Origin: PALSA-505 sp036267135
GTDB lineage: Bacteria > Actinomycetota > Actinomycetes > Streptosporangiales > Streptosporangiaceae
Direction: 5' to 3'
Assembly (NCBI GenBank): GCA_036267135.1
Contig: DATAWQ010000014.1
Span: 1 to 64,000 of the forward strand
Length of the DNA stretch: 64,000 bases
Part shown: positions 8,255 through 16,548 of the stretch, one piece after another
How positions within the stretch are numbered: the first letter of the stretch is position 1
How the letters are laid out: every line of letters begins with the position of its first letter
Position numbers and translations under genes: made by a program
The notes under the pieces: model-generated
Told to the model about the DNA's origin: nothing
The model's input: the letters and a program-made list of their open reading frames with translations, nothing else
Databases searched by the model: none

Positions 8255-8851
8255 TCAGCAGGGAGCTCCGCCGACCTGCAGGTGGAATCCGGGCAGCTTG
8301 AACGTGCCGGCTGTGGTTGACCACGCGAGCTGATGCACGTTGGTGATGGACACCGAGCTGGCCTGCTGGCCGAACGTGCCGGCCTGGCCAGCCTCGCCCG
8401 CCTGGTCGAGCGTGCTGGCGTCCTGGCCAACGTTGATGTTGTGGAAGGTGGCGTTACCGGACAGGTCGGTCGCCCCGACCACCAGGTTCGACGCGGTCAC
8501 CGGCGTGCTGCCGCCGCCGGCCGTGATGCGCAGGGTCACACCCATCACCTTCACGCTCTGGCAGAGGTTGACCAGCGTGGCGTTGCGGATCACCGAGACC
8601 GCGACCGGCTGCTCTTTGCCGTTGGCCTCCTTGAAGGTCGAGCCGTACTGCTCGAAGCCGGTGCCGCTCAGGCTGTTCGCCGTCACCGTGAACTGCTGGC
8701 CCGACACCGCGAACGAGGCGGCTACCGCACCCTTCGCGGTGAGCCCGATCAGCACGGCGGCCACCAGGGCGGCGGGAACCATGACGATGGCGAACCGGCG
8801 CCAGCGGACGCGGCCGTATCGGGGGGCGGTGACGCTATCAGCGGAGGGCAT
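8255..8851 (-). CDS. DUF6230 exported/membrane-anchored protein
   Basis: 198 residues from the ATG at 8851 (MPSADSV), chosen because GGGAG lies 6-7 nt upstream; an in-frame upstream ATG at 8917 is less supported. A basic N-terminus and a hydrophobic segment (about 20-43) form a signal or anchor. The rest is a secreted beta-rich domain (ASFAVSGQQFTVTANSLSGTG) typical of DUF6230, often misnamed cholesterol esterase in Streptomyces genomes. It precedes the DUF6114 gene by 21 bp. No catalytic motif is visible, and its function is unknown. Confidence 0.75.
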   Translation of the reverse strand: MPSADSVTAPRYGRVRWRRFAIVMVPAALVAAVLIGLTAKGAVAASFAVSGQQFTVTANSLSGTGFEQYGSTFKEANGKEQPVAVSVIRNATLVNLCQSVKVMGVTLRITAGGGSTPVTASNLVVGATDLSGNATFHNINVGQDASTLDQAGEAGQAGTFGQQASSVSITNVHQLAWSTTAGTFKLPGFHLQVGGAPC

Positions 8852-9092
8852 GAAGACTCCCTGCATGGTTTTCGGGGCACAGGCGGACACGCGAGGGAAC
8901 GTGAACGCTGACACCACAGATGGTGTTCAGTCGCACGGGTCACGCTTCCGGTTACAGATCCGGTACTTCAGTGGTCCACCGCGTTACTCACCGTAGCAGC
9001 TTCGGACGCTACCCGTAGTACCCGCCGCACCGGGCGGTGTCCAGCCGGCCCTGCCGGAGCCGATTGTCGGTGATCCGGGGCACAATGCCCCT

Positions 9093-10925
9093 GTGCTGCT
9101 CAACGACGTCGCGAGGGTCTCCGCCGAGGTGGCCAGCGTGCCCGGACGGCGGGCGAAAATCGACCTGATCGCGGACCTGCTCGGTGCTTGCACCGCGCGC
9201 CTCCGGCACGACGCTAGTTCTGCGCGCCTCCGGCACGACGGTAGCTCCGCGCCCCGCCGGCCCGACCAAACCGACCAGGCCGACGGCCCCGACGGCGGGG
9301 CCGACGGGTCCGAGGTCACGATGGTGGTGGCGTTCTTGTCCGGCGAACTCCGGCAGCGGCAGATCGGGGTCGGCTACGCGGCGCTCACCGATCTACTGTC
9401 CCCGCGCGCGGGCGCGGCCGGACCGGTCCCGCAGTCCTCCGTGCCCGCCGCCGCGCCGACGTTGACCGTCGCCGAAACGGATCAGGTCTTCGCTGCCATC
9501 GGGCAGGTGACCGGGGCCGGCTCGCAGGCCGAGCGCCGGCGATTGCTGGCGGAACTGTTCGGCCGGGCCACCGAGGAGGAACGGTCTTTCCTGGTCCAGC
9601 TCGTAGTCGGTGAGCTGCGCCAAGGCGCGCTGGAAGGCGTCATGATCGAGGCGGTGGCGCGGGCGGCCGAGGTGCCGGCGGCCGAGGTCAGGCGGGCCCT
9701 GCTGGTCGGCGGCTCGCTGCCGGCCGTGGCCCGCGCGGCGCTGTGCGGTACCGCGGATCCGCTCACCCCGCCCAGCCCGGGCGAACCCGGCAGCCTGGGC
9801 AAACAGACATCCGCGGACGCCGCCCCCAGCGGAAACGGTCAGGCCGCCGTCCGGCGGCTGGACGCGCTCACCGCGCTGCGCTCGTTCGCGCTGCGCGTGG
9901 GCAGGCCGTTGCGCCCGATGCTGGCCGCCGCCGCGCCCAGCATCGTGGCGGCCATGGAGAAGGTGTCGCCCGCCGGGGTGGAGTGGAAGATCGACGGCAT
10001 CCGGGTGCAGGTGCACAAGGACGGCGACCTGGTCACCGTGTTCACCCGCACGCTGGACGACATCACCACCCGGGTACCCGAGATCGCCGAGGCCGTGCGC
10101 GCGGTCCCGGCGCAGGCGGCGGTGCTGGACGGCGAGGCGGTCGCGCTGTTCCCCGACGGGCGGGCGCGGCCGTTCCAGGTCACCGCGAGCCGGACCGGCA
10201 GCCAGATCGAGGTGGACGCGCTACGCGGCGACGTCCCGCTGACCACGTTCTTCTTCGACCTGCTGCACCTGGACGGCGAGGACCTGATCGACGCCCCGGC
10301 GCACCAGCGGCACGACGCGCTCGCCCGGCTGCTGCCTACCGGGCTGGTCGTCCCCCGCACGGTGACCGAGGATCCGCAGGCCGCTCAGGCCTTCTTCGAC
10401 GACGCCGTGGCCCGGGGTCACGAGGGCGTGGTGCTCAAGTCGCTCGACGCCCCCTACGCCACCGGCCGGCGCGGCAGCGAGTGGATCAAGGTAAAGCCAC
10501 GGCACACCCTCGACCTGGTGATCCTCGCGGCCGAGTGGGGCCACGGCCGCCGCCGGGGCTGGCTGTCCAACCTGCACCTAGGGGCCAGGGACCCGGCTAC
10601 CGGGGGCCTGGTCATGCTGGGTAAGACCTTCAAGGGCCTGACCGATCAGATGCTGACCTGGCAGACCGGGCGGCTGCTTGAGCTAGCCGATTCACCGCGG
10701 GCCCGGCCGTCCGGCGACCCCAAGGACGCGCACGGGGTAGTGCGGGTACGCCCCGAGCTGGTGGTGGAGATCGCCTTCGACGGGGTCCAGGTCAGCCGCC
10801 GGTATCCCGGCGGCCTGGCGCTGCGCTTCGCCCGGGTGATCAGGTACCGCCCGGACAAGACCGCCGCGGAGGCGGACACCATCGACGCGGTGCGGGCCGT
10901 CGCCCCGGTGACCGAGCCGGAGTAA
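9093..10925 (+). CDS. lig: ATP-dependent DNA ligase
   Basis: 610 residues. The N-terminal DNA-binding domain spans ~1-270, with an unusual insert at ~32-70. The nucleotidyltransferase motif I is EWKIDGIRVQ with the adenylated Lys299. Later motifs include DGEAVALFPDG, GHEGVVLKS and SEWIKVKP. An OB-fold C-terminus with PELVVEIAFDG follows. The enzyme seals nicks using ATP and is accessory to the NAD-dependent LigA; it resembles LigB of mycobacteria. The insert is encoded by a 27-bp tandem duplication (RLRHDASS/RLRHDGSS, ~9197-9250). The GTG start fits homologues, which begin MLLxDV. The gene stands alone and is convergent with the cyclase gene. Confidence 0.93.
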   Translation: MLLNDVARVSAEVASVPGRRAKIDLIADLLGACTARLRHDASSARLRHDGSSAPRRPDQTDQADGPDGGADGSEVTMVVAFLSGELRQRQIGVGYAALTDLLSPRAGAAGPVPQSSVPAAAPTLTVAETDQVFAAIGQVTGAGSQAERRRLLAELFGRATEEERSFLVQLVVGELRQGALEGVMIEAVARAAEVPAAEVRRALLVGGSLPAVARAALCGTADPLTPPSPGEPGSLGKQTSADAAPSGNGQAAVRRLDALTALRSFALRVGRPLRPMLAAAAPSIVAAMEKVSPAGVEWKIDGIRVQVHKDGDLVTVFTRTLDDITTRVPEIAEAVRAVPAQAAVLDGEAVALFPDGRARPFQVTASRTGSQIEVDALRGDVPLTTFFFDLLHLDGEDLIDAPAHQRHDALARLLPTGLVVPRTVTEDPQAAQAFFDDAVARGHEGVVLKSLDAPYATGRRGSEWIKVKPRHTLDLVILAAEWGHGRRRGWLSNLHLGARDPATGGLVMLGKTFKGLTDQMLTWQTGRLLELADSPRARPSGDPKDAHGVVRVRPELVVEIAFDGVQVSRRYPGGLALRFARVIRYRPDKTAAEADTIDAVRAVAPVTEPE

Positions 10926-10933
10926 GCCGGACT

Positions 10934-10960
10934 GGGCTGTACAGCACTGCAGTACAGCCC
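10934..10960. terminator. Bidirectional hairpin terminator
   Basis: GGGCTGTAC (10934-10942) pairs perfectly with GTACAGCCC (10952-10960) around a 9-nt loop. It lies 9 bp after the ligase stop and 28 bp before the stop of the convergent cyclase gene. Confidence 0.6.
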
Positions 10961-10987
10961 TGCGCCGCGCTGAGCTGGGCCGGCGGC

Positions 10988-12064
10988 TCAGCTCGCGGGG
11001 CGCAGCGACCAGGACCGGAGGTGGTGGTACCCGCGCACGGCCGCCGGGCGCCTGGCGTGCAGCCGGTAGGCCCGCTCGCCGGTCAGCGCCTGCGCGAGCT
11101 CTTTGTCCACCAGCACCGTGCCCGGCTTGGCCAGCGAGGTCAGCCGGGACGCGACGTTTACAGCGGGCCCGTACACGTCGCCGAGCCTGGTCAGCACCTG
11201 GCCGAGCGCGATGCCCACGCGAAGCTGCGGCAGGTCACGCGCGTCGCGGCCCCACTGCGCCAGCCGCACGCCGATCTCGGCCGCGTCGCGCGCCGTGTCC
11301 GCGACGAACAGCACCTCGTCGCCCAGCGACTTCACCACCCGGCCGTGGTTGGACACCACGGTCTCGGCCGCGTTCTCCTCGAACGACTCCAGCAGCAGGG
11401 CCAGTTCGTTGATGCGGGTGTGCCGGACCGTGCTGGTGTAGCCGACGATGTCCGCGAAGCCAACGCTGACGGTGGCGGTGGAAAGCTGCTCGGACGACGC
11501 CGGCAGGATGCGGGCCACCGCGGCCACCAGGTGCCGTCGCCAGGTGTACGACTGGAGTTCCTCCACGACCGGCAGCAGCTCGTCGCTCATCTGTGCGGCC
11601 AGGGTCGTCCGGGCCATCTCGTCCGAGCCCGCGGCCTCGCCGACCCGGGTCACGATCTCCCTGACCTGCCAGTCCGCCAGCCTGGACATGGCCTGCCCGA
11701 TGGCCCGCACGTGCGCCACTTCTTCCTCGGGTGCGATCTTCCCCGCCGCCACCAGGCCGTTGAAGGCGCGCACGGCCTCGACGTCCTGATCGGTGAACAC
11801 CCTGGCGTCGTCGTCCACGTTGGCGAAGCCCAGCGCCAGCCAGATCCGCCGGCACCACGCGGGATCCGCGCCGACCGCCTCGGCCACCTCGCACCTGCTG
11901 TACCGGCGCGGCCCGCCGAGCAGCGCCGCTTCGATCTGCTCGGCGACGGTGTCGGACAGATAGGCATCGGCCGGCTGAGCGTCAACGGGAGAAGCCGCGG
12001 ACGATCGAACGTTGGGCTCGGGGGACGCAGCCTCGGCGGCCAGGTCGGTGTGCTGCGCGCTCAT
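10988..12064 (-). CDS. Class III adenylate/guanylate cyclase with regulatory N-terminal domain
   Basis: 358 residues from the ATG at 12064 (MSAQHTD), preceded by GGGGAGGA at good spacing. An N-terminal helical regulatory region (~40-180) resembles the adenylate cyclase regulatory domain of mycobacterial cyclases. The C-terminal catalytic domain (~195-358) keeps the metal aspartates Asp205 (FADIVGYT) and Asp249 (SLGDEVLF), a purine-selecting Lys245, and the transition-state Asn303 and Arg307 in NVASR. It should therefore be active and make cAMP from ATP, working as a dimer. No transmembrane segment is visible, so it is cytosolic. The adjacent universal stress gene could be co-regulated. Confidence 0.88.
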   Translation of the reverse strand: MSAQHTDLAAEAASPEPNVRSSAASPVDAQPADAYLSDTVAEQIEAALLGGPRRYSRCEVAEAVGADPAWCRRIWLALGFANVDDDARVFTDQDVEAVRAFNGLVAAGKIAPEEEVAHVRAIGQAMSRLADWQVREIVTRVGEAAGSDEMARTTLAAQMSDELLPVVEELQSYTWRRHLVAAVARILPASSEQLSTATVSVGFADIVGYTSTVRHTRINELALLLESFEENAAETVVSNHGRVVKSLGDEVLFVADTARDAAEIGVRLAQWGRDARDLPQLRVGIALGQVLTRLGDVYGPAVNVASRLTSLAKPGTVLVDKELAQALTGERAYRLHARRPAAVRGYHHLRSWSLRPAS

Positions 12065-12154
12065 CGCCGTCCTCCCCTGGGCAGGCAATTAGCCGTTGGC
12101 ACAAACCTACCGAATGGTAATTCCGGTGCCGTCGGGGGGGAGGAGCGGGTCCGG

Positions 12155-12607
12155 CTAGCGGACGGTGTGGACGATCAGGACGTCGCAGGGCGCCCGGCGG
12201 GAGACGTCGGCGGGAACGGAGCCCAGCAGCCGGCCGGCCAGCGTGTTGAGGCCACGGTTGCCGACCACGAGGAGGTCGGCCCGGTATTCGCCCAGGGTGT
12301 TGATCAGGGATTTGACCGGTTCGCCTTCGAGGGCTACCCGCTCCACGTTGCTGGCGCCGTGCGCGGCGGCGCGTTCGGCGGCGGTGCGCAGGGTTTCCTC
12401 GGCGGGAGCCGTGCCGACGACCTGGTAGGCATCGTCACCGAGGGCGTCCTCGGCGGCGGCCACCTCACGGCGGGAGGCCGGGGCGTAGGCGCACACGATC
12501 ACTAGCTTGGCGGAGGCCGCGTGCGCCACTTCGGCGGCCCGCTCCACCGCGCGGTATGAGGAATCCGATCCGTCCGTGCCAACCACTACGGTCTGGTAAG
12601 TGCCCAT
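12155..12607 (-). CDS. Universal stress protein UspA family
   Basis: 150 residues, a single USP domain. VVVGTDGSDSS at the start and the G-2x-G-9x-GS motif near the end (GNRGLNTLAGRLLGS) form the ATP-binding loop, so this is likely an ATP-binding USP. Such proteins respond to stress or starvation by mechanisms that are poorly defined; some mycobacterial members also bind cAMP, and the neighbouring cyclase makes that worth noting. GGGATGATCG precedes the ATG. It is upstream of the cyclase on the same strand, with a 90-bp gap. Confidence 0.9.
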   Translation of the reverse strand: MGTYQTVVVGTDGSDSSYRAVERAAEVAHAASAKLVIVCAYAPASRREVAAAEDALGDDAYQVVGTAPAEETLRTAAERAAAHGASNVERVALEGEPVKSLINTLGEYRADLLVVGNRGLNTLAGRLLGSVPADVSRRAPCDVLIVHTVR

Positions 12608-12744
12608 CGATCATCCCTCCGGACCCAGCGATCCGATCTTCGCGGTGACCCTACCCGAGAGTAGCCTCCGCGCGCCGGATCTTTCTGCCCTGGTCACCGG
12701 AAACTCCACCAGAAACCAGATCGCCCCGGACGTGGGAGGAATTC

Positions 12745-13665
12745 ATGGCCGCTGAACTGATGGCAGGCACCGGGCTCGCGCGCGAGATCGTGGCGCGCAG
12801 CGCGGCCAGGGCGGCGGAGCTGACCGCGGCCACCGGGACGGCGCCGTGCCTGGCCACGGTGCTGGTCGGCGACGATCCCGCCTCGGTCACCTACGTGCGG
12901 ATGAAGGAGAACAGGAGCCGGAAGGCGGGCATCGCCTCGCGGCACGTGGAGTTGCCCGGCGACACCACCACCGACGGCCTGGTCGGTGTGCTCACCGACC
13001 TGTCCGGGGACCCGGCCGTGCACGGGATCCTGCTGCAGCACCCGGTGCCGGGCCAGATCGACGAGCGGGCCGCCTTCGAGGCCATCGCCCCGGCCAAGGA
13101 CGTGGACGGCGTCACCATGCACTCGTTCGCGGCCATGGCGTTCGGCTACCAGGGCCTCGGCGCGGGCACCCGCCCCGGCACAGGCCAGGCCAACCAGGGC
13201 GGCCAGCCAGGCTACCGGGGGTTCGCCAGCGCCACGCCGGGGGCGATCATGCGACTGCTCGCCGCCTACGACGTGGAGATCAGTGGCCAGCACGCGGTCG
13301 TGATCGGGCGCAGCCCGATACTCGGCAAGCCGGTTGGCATGCTGCTGCTGGCCGCGGACGCGACCGTGACGTACTGCCACTCCCGCACGCGCGACCTGCC
13401 CGCGATCGTCGCCACCGCGGACATCGTGGTGGCGGCGGTCGGCCGTCCTGAATTCGTGCGCGGCGACTGGATCAAGCCCGGCGCGGTCGTGGTGGACGCC
13501 GGCTACAACCCGGGCAACGTCGGCGACGTGGCCCAGTCCGAGGCCATCGACCGGGCCAGCCTGCTCACCCCGGTGCCCGGCGGCGTCGGGCCGATGACGA
13601 TCGCGGTCCTGCTGGAACAGACGATGGACGCCGCCACCGCGCAGCTCACCTCGGCCCCGGACTGA
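12745..13665 (+). CDS. folD: Methylenetetrahydrofolate dehydrogenase/methenyltetrahydrofolate cyclohydrolase
   Basis: 306 residues. GGAGGAATTC precedes the ATG. The catalytic pair Tyr50 and Lys54 is visible in SVTYVRMKE, followed by KDVDGVT, the NADP-loop motif GRSPILGKPVGMLL and PVPGGVGPMT near the end. FolD interconverts 5,10-methylene-, methenyl- and 10-formyl-THF in one-carbon metabolism. Two deviations are visible: the usual PCTPxG motif reads SATPGA, and a Gly/Gln-rich insert of about 15 residues (GAGTRPGTGQANQGG) precedes it. It may be a second, specialised FolD. It ends 4 bp from the stop of the convergent membrane gene. Confidence 0.88.
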   Translation: MAAELMAGTGLAREIVARSAARAAELTAATGTAPCLATVLVGDDPASVTYVRMKENRSRKAGIASRHVELPGDTTTDGLVGVLTDLSGDPAVHGILLQHPVPGQIDERAAFEAIAPAKDVDGVTMHSFAAMAFGYQGLGAGTRPGTGQANQGGQPGYRGFASATPGAIMRLLAAYDVEISGQHAVVIGRSPILGKPVGMLLLAADATVTYCHSRTRDLPAIVATADIVVAAVGRPEFVRGDWIKPGAVVVDAGYNPGNVGDVAQSEAIDRASLLTPVPGGVGPMTIAVLLEQTMDAATAQLTSAPD

Positions 13666-13669
13666 ACCG

Positions 13670-15535
13670 TCAGCGCCCGGCGAGGACCTGCCGGGCAGCA
13701 TCCGCGAACAGAACCGCGAACGAGGACTCGACCGCGGCGGTGTCCGGCCCGTCCGCGCTGCCGTAGGCCTGCCGGATATACCCGGCGGGGTCGATCAGGT
13801 AGACGGCGCCGGCTTGCAAAGCCGGCGCGCTGGTGGTGAGCCCCCCGGCGGCCCGGTATTCCTGTTCCACCTGCTGGAAGGCCCGCAGCGCCTGGGCCAT
13901 CCGGCCGTCCGGGCCAGCGATGACCGTGGCCAGCCCGGTGGGCCGCGAGCCGAGCAGGCCGACGGCGGCGCGGAACTCGCGCGCGACCTGGGCACAGCCG
14001 TGCGGGCAGAAGCTGAGCAGCACGGGCTGGCCGCGCAGCCCGGCCAGGGTCACCGGCTGGCCGGCCTGGCCGGTCAGCGCGAAGCCGGGCGCGGCGCGGT
14101 CGAGCGGCGCGGAGGAGTACGCGACCGACCGGGCCAGCAGTGGGTCGGCGTTCGGGCTGGCCTGGGCCACGGCCAGCGGCACGGCCCCCAGCACGATCAC
14201 GCCGGCCGCGCCGACGGCCATCAGCGACCTGACCCCCGCGGCGGCCACCAGCCGACGGCCACCGGCCACCCGCACCCGGGCCGGAGCCAACGCCGGACTC
14301 GAAGCGGGCAGCCGGGTCAGCGCCAGGTAGCCGCCGACCGCCAGCAGGGCAAACGGGATCATGCTGTTCGGATCCGTGCCCACCCCGCCCAGGAAGCCAA
14401 GGTCCTGGACCAGCACCCAGTCAGCCAGGCAGAGCACAACAAACGCGACCACCGCGACCCGGACCACCGGCGCCCCGCCGACGCCGGCGGAGGTGGGTGT
14501 GGAGGTAGGAGTGGTGGCCCCGCCTGCGGGGGTAGAGGTGGAGGTGGGGTTGCGGGCGGGGCGGCCAGCGAGGAACGCTCCGGCGAAGGCGACGCCGATG
14601 ACCGCGAGCGCGACCACTACGGACAGGTTGACCGCGAACCCGTGCGCCTCGTCGAAGGTGGTGAACGCGTACACCCAAGAGGACAAGAAGCCTGGTTGCG
14701 GCAGCACCGCCATGTTCTGGGTCATCGCGACCAGGGGCCCCATTTGCCCGTGCGAGAGGCCCTGCCAGAATCCGCGGCCCGGCCAGGCCTGCAGCACCGC
14801 CATGCCGAGCAGGAACACGCCGAGCCCGCCCAGGACCAGCCGCCCGAGCCGCGGCGACCGCCAGGCCCGCTCGGGCAGCGCGATCAGCACGCCGGCCACG
14901 ATGTAGACGGCCACCGAACCGGGGGCGCCGGTCAGCCAGCTCAGGCCGGGGGCGAGGATCCCGCCGAACGACTCGCCGAACACCCACACGACCAGGCCCC
15001 AGGCCACGCTCACCACCCCGGCCAGCCGGGACACGGTGCCGCGCGGCGCCACCAGCAGCCACAGCGCGACCCCGGCCTGGATCCACACCGCCGCCGCGGC
15101 GGCCTGCACCGGGTGATACGACCAGGCGGTTCCGGCCCAGTTGACCAGGTGCTGCACCCACAGCGGTGAACTGGAGGCGGCCGGCTCGATGCCCTGCGCC
15201 GGAAGCCCGATCGCCATCTGCGGCTGGGCCTGCAAGATCGCGTCAAACAGCCACAAGTTGCCGAACCCGATCACCAGCACCAGCCGCCCCACCGGCTCGC
15301 CCGCCGCCACCCGCCCCAGCCCGCGCCGCCCAGACCCACCAGACCCAACCCCCCCAGACCCAGCCACCCCAGACCCAACCGCCTCAGGCGTAGCCACAGG
15401 CCGCCACGCCCGCACCCCAGCCCTGATCCCCGCCAGCACTCCGAAGATCAGCAGCGCGATCAGCCCCTGGTGCACCAGCGCGGCCCGGAACGCCGCCACC
15501 ACCATCGGGTCGCTGGCGTCCAGCCCGGAATTCAT
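13670..15535 (-). CDS. Polytopic membrane protein fused to SCO1/thioredoxin-like domain
   Basis: 621 residues from the ATG at 15535; a longer in-frame start would overlap the upstream gene by ~70 bp. About ten hydrophobic helices span ~12-470, interrupted by a Thr/Ser/Gly linker near 340-365. The C-terminal ~150 residues form an SCO1/peroxiredoxin-like fold with CPHGC (C510, C514), the CxxxC copper or redox motif, and YLIDPAGYI. The distal copper-binding His of SCO1, usually just before the LIDP strand, is not seen. It is the last gene of a co-directional cluster with a cupredoxin, so copper delivery or thiol redox outside the membrane is a reasonable inference. The membrane part is not recognised. 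Confidence 0.72.
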   Translation of the reverse strand: MNSGLDASDPMVVAAFRAALVHQGLIALLIFGVLAGIRAGVRAWRPVATPEAVGSGVAGSGGVGSGGSGRRGLGRVAAGEPVGRLVLVIGFGNLWLFDAILQAQPQMAIGLPAQGIEPAASSSPLWVQHLVNWAGTAWSYHPVQAAAAAVWIQAGVALWLLVAPRGTVSRLAGVVSVAWGLVVWVFGESFGGILAPGLSWLTGAPGSVAVYIVAGVLIALPERAWRSPRLGRLVLGGLGVFLLGMAVLQAWPGRGFWQGLSHGQMGPLVAMTQNMAVLPQPGFLSSWVYAFTTFDEAHGFAVNLSVVVALAVIGVAFAGAFLAGRPARNPTSTSTPAGGATTPTSTPTSAGVGGAPVVRVAVVAFVVLCLADWVLVQDLGFLGGVGTDPNSMIPFALLAVGGYLALTRLPASSPALAPARVRVAGGRRLVAAAGVRSLMAVGAAGVIVLGAVPLAVAQASPNADPLLARSVAYSSAPLDRAAPGFALTGQAGQPVTLAGLRGQPVLLSFCPHGCAQVAREFRAAVGLLGSRPTGLATVIAGPDGRMAQALRAFQQVEQEYRAAGGLTTSAPALQAGAVYLIDPAGYIRQAYGSADGPDTAAVESSFAVLFADAARQVLAGR

Positions 15536-15560
15536 CCCCGGCACGGCCGGATCCCCCGGT

Positions 15561-16547
15561 TCAGACGCGCACGGGCTCAGAAGCCGGCACCGACTGGGGG
15601 CTCCCGGCGGCGCGCGGCGCGGCGTCGGCACTGGCCCAGTACTCGGCCATGGTGCGCTCCCGTCCGTACCGGTGCCGGAGCCACAGGTAGCAGAGCATGA
15701 TCACCGGTCCGAAGAACGCCTGGTCCGGCACGGCCACGTCGTGCCGCTGGTCTATGAAGTTGACCACCAGTGGGAACAGGTTGGGCACGACCGCCCCCAT
15801 GAGCACGACCAGCGCGAACGCGAGCTGCGCGGCCTTACGGCCGTAGGCCTTGTAGCAGGCCACCATGAACATGCCGTACACCAGCAGGTCACCAATGCCG
15901 ATGGCGAAGTTGTCCAGACCGAACCGCATGCCCACCGACGGATCCAGCGGCGCCCCGAGGAACTCTTCCACCAGTTTGTTGGTGATCGGTATCGCCCCGG
16001 TGGTGAAGATTATGTCGTAGACGCCCAGCCCCAGCGCGAACCAGGCCACGTGCTTCAGTTTCATGCCGCCCTGCACGTAGAGGTTGGCGACCGCTATGGC
16101 GCCGAGAATCACCATGACGTCGAGCTCAGCCCACCATAGCTGCCACCCCCCGGTGGAGCCCTCCAGCGTGCGGCTGGTCCAGATGTTGAGGCCGATCAGC
16201 AGCCCTATGCCCAGCCATACACCGAGCGTGCCGACCACCGGGCGGTAGCCGATGGACAGCGAGGAGGCGAAAGTCAGGGCCAGGAAACAGGTGAGCGCCC
16301 ACTGCGGCAGCGCCGCGTACAGGAACGGCAGCGCGAGGACGAACACGAGCAACGTCACGATGTCGCGGCCGTTGAACAGCCCGACCGGCGGCCGTTCCAG
16401 CCGCACCCGCCGGAAGTACCACAGCGCGCCCAGGCTGACCAGGACCGAGGCCAGCGCGGTGACGATCACCTCTATGCCCTGCGCATAGATCAGCGAGGTG
16501 GGGATGATCACCTGAACCAGGGCCGGGGCGTGGTGTGCGGTCAGCAT
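15561..16547 (-). CDS. Nine-helix membrane protein with presenilin-like YD/GxGD motifs
   Basis: 328 residues with about nine hydrophobic helices. Tyr177-Asp178 lies in one helix (LGVYDIIF), and GIGD (217-220, NFAIGIGDLLVYG) in the next. A proline-containing VPNLFPLVV (254-262) follows, where intramembrane aspartyl proteases have PAL. YD plus GxGD is the active-site signature of presenilins, signal peptide peptidases and archaeal presenilin homologues. If the resemblance is real, this is an intramembrane peptidase. The ATG is 1 nt after the stop of the PaaK-like gene, so translation is coupled. Alternatively it is a transporter-like protein with a chance GxGD. I have not seen this family named. 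Confidence 0.6.
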   Translation of the reverse strand: MLTAHHAPALVQVIIPTSLIYAQGIEVIVTALASVLVSLGALWYFRRVRLERPPVGLFNGRDIVTLLVFVLALPFLYAALPQWALTCFLALTFASSLSIGYRPVVGTLGVWLGIGLLIGLNIWTSRTLEGSTGGWQLWWAELDVMVILGAIAVANLYVQGGMKLKHVAWFALGLGVYDIIFTTGAIPITNKLVEEFLGAPLDPSVGMRFGLDNFAIGIGDLLVYGMFMVACYKAYGRKAAQLAFALVVLMGAVVPNLFPLVVNFIDQRHDVAVPDQAFFGPVIMLCYLWLRHRYGRERTMAEYWASADAAPRAAGSPQSVPASEPVRV

Positions 16548-16548
16548 G

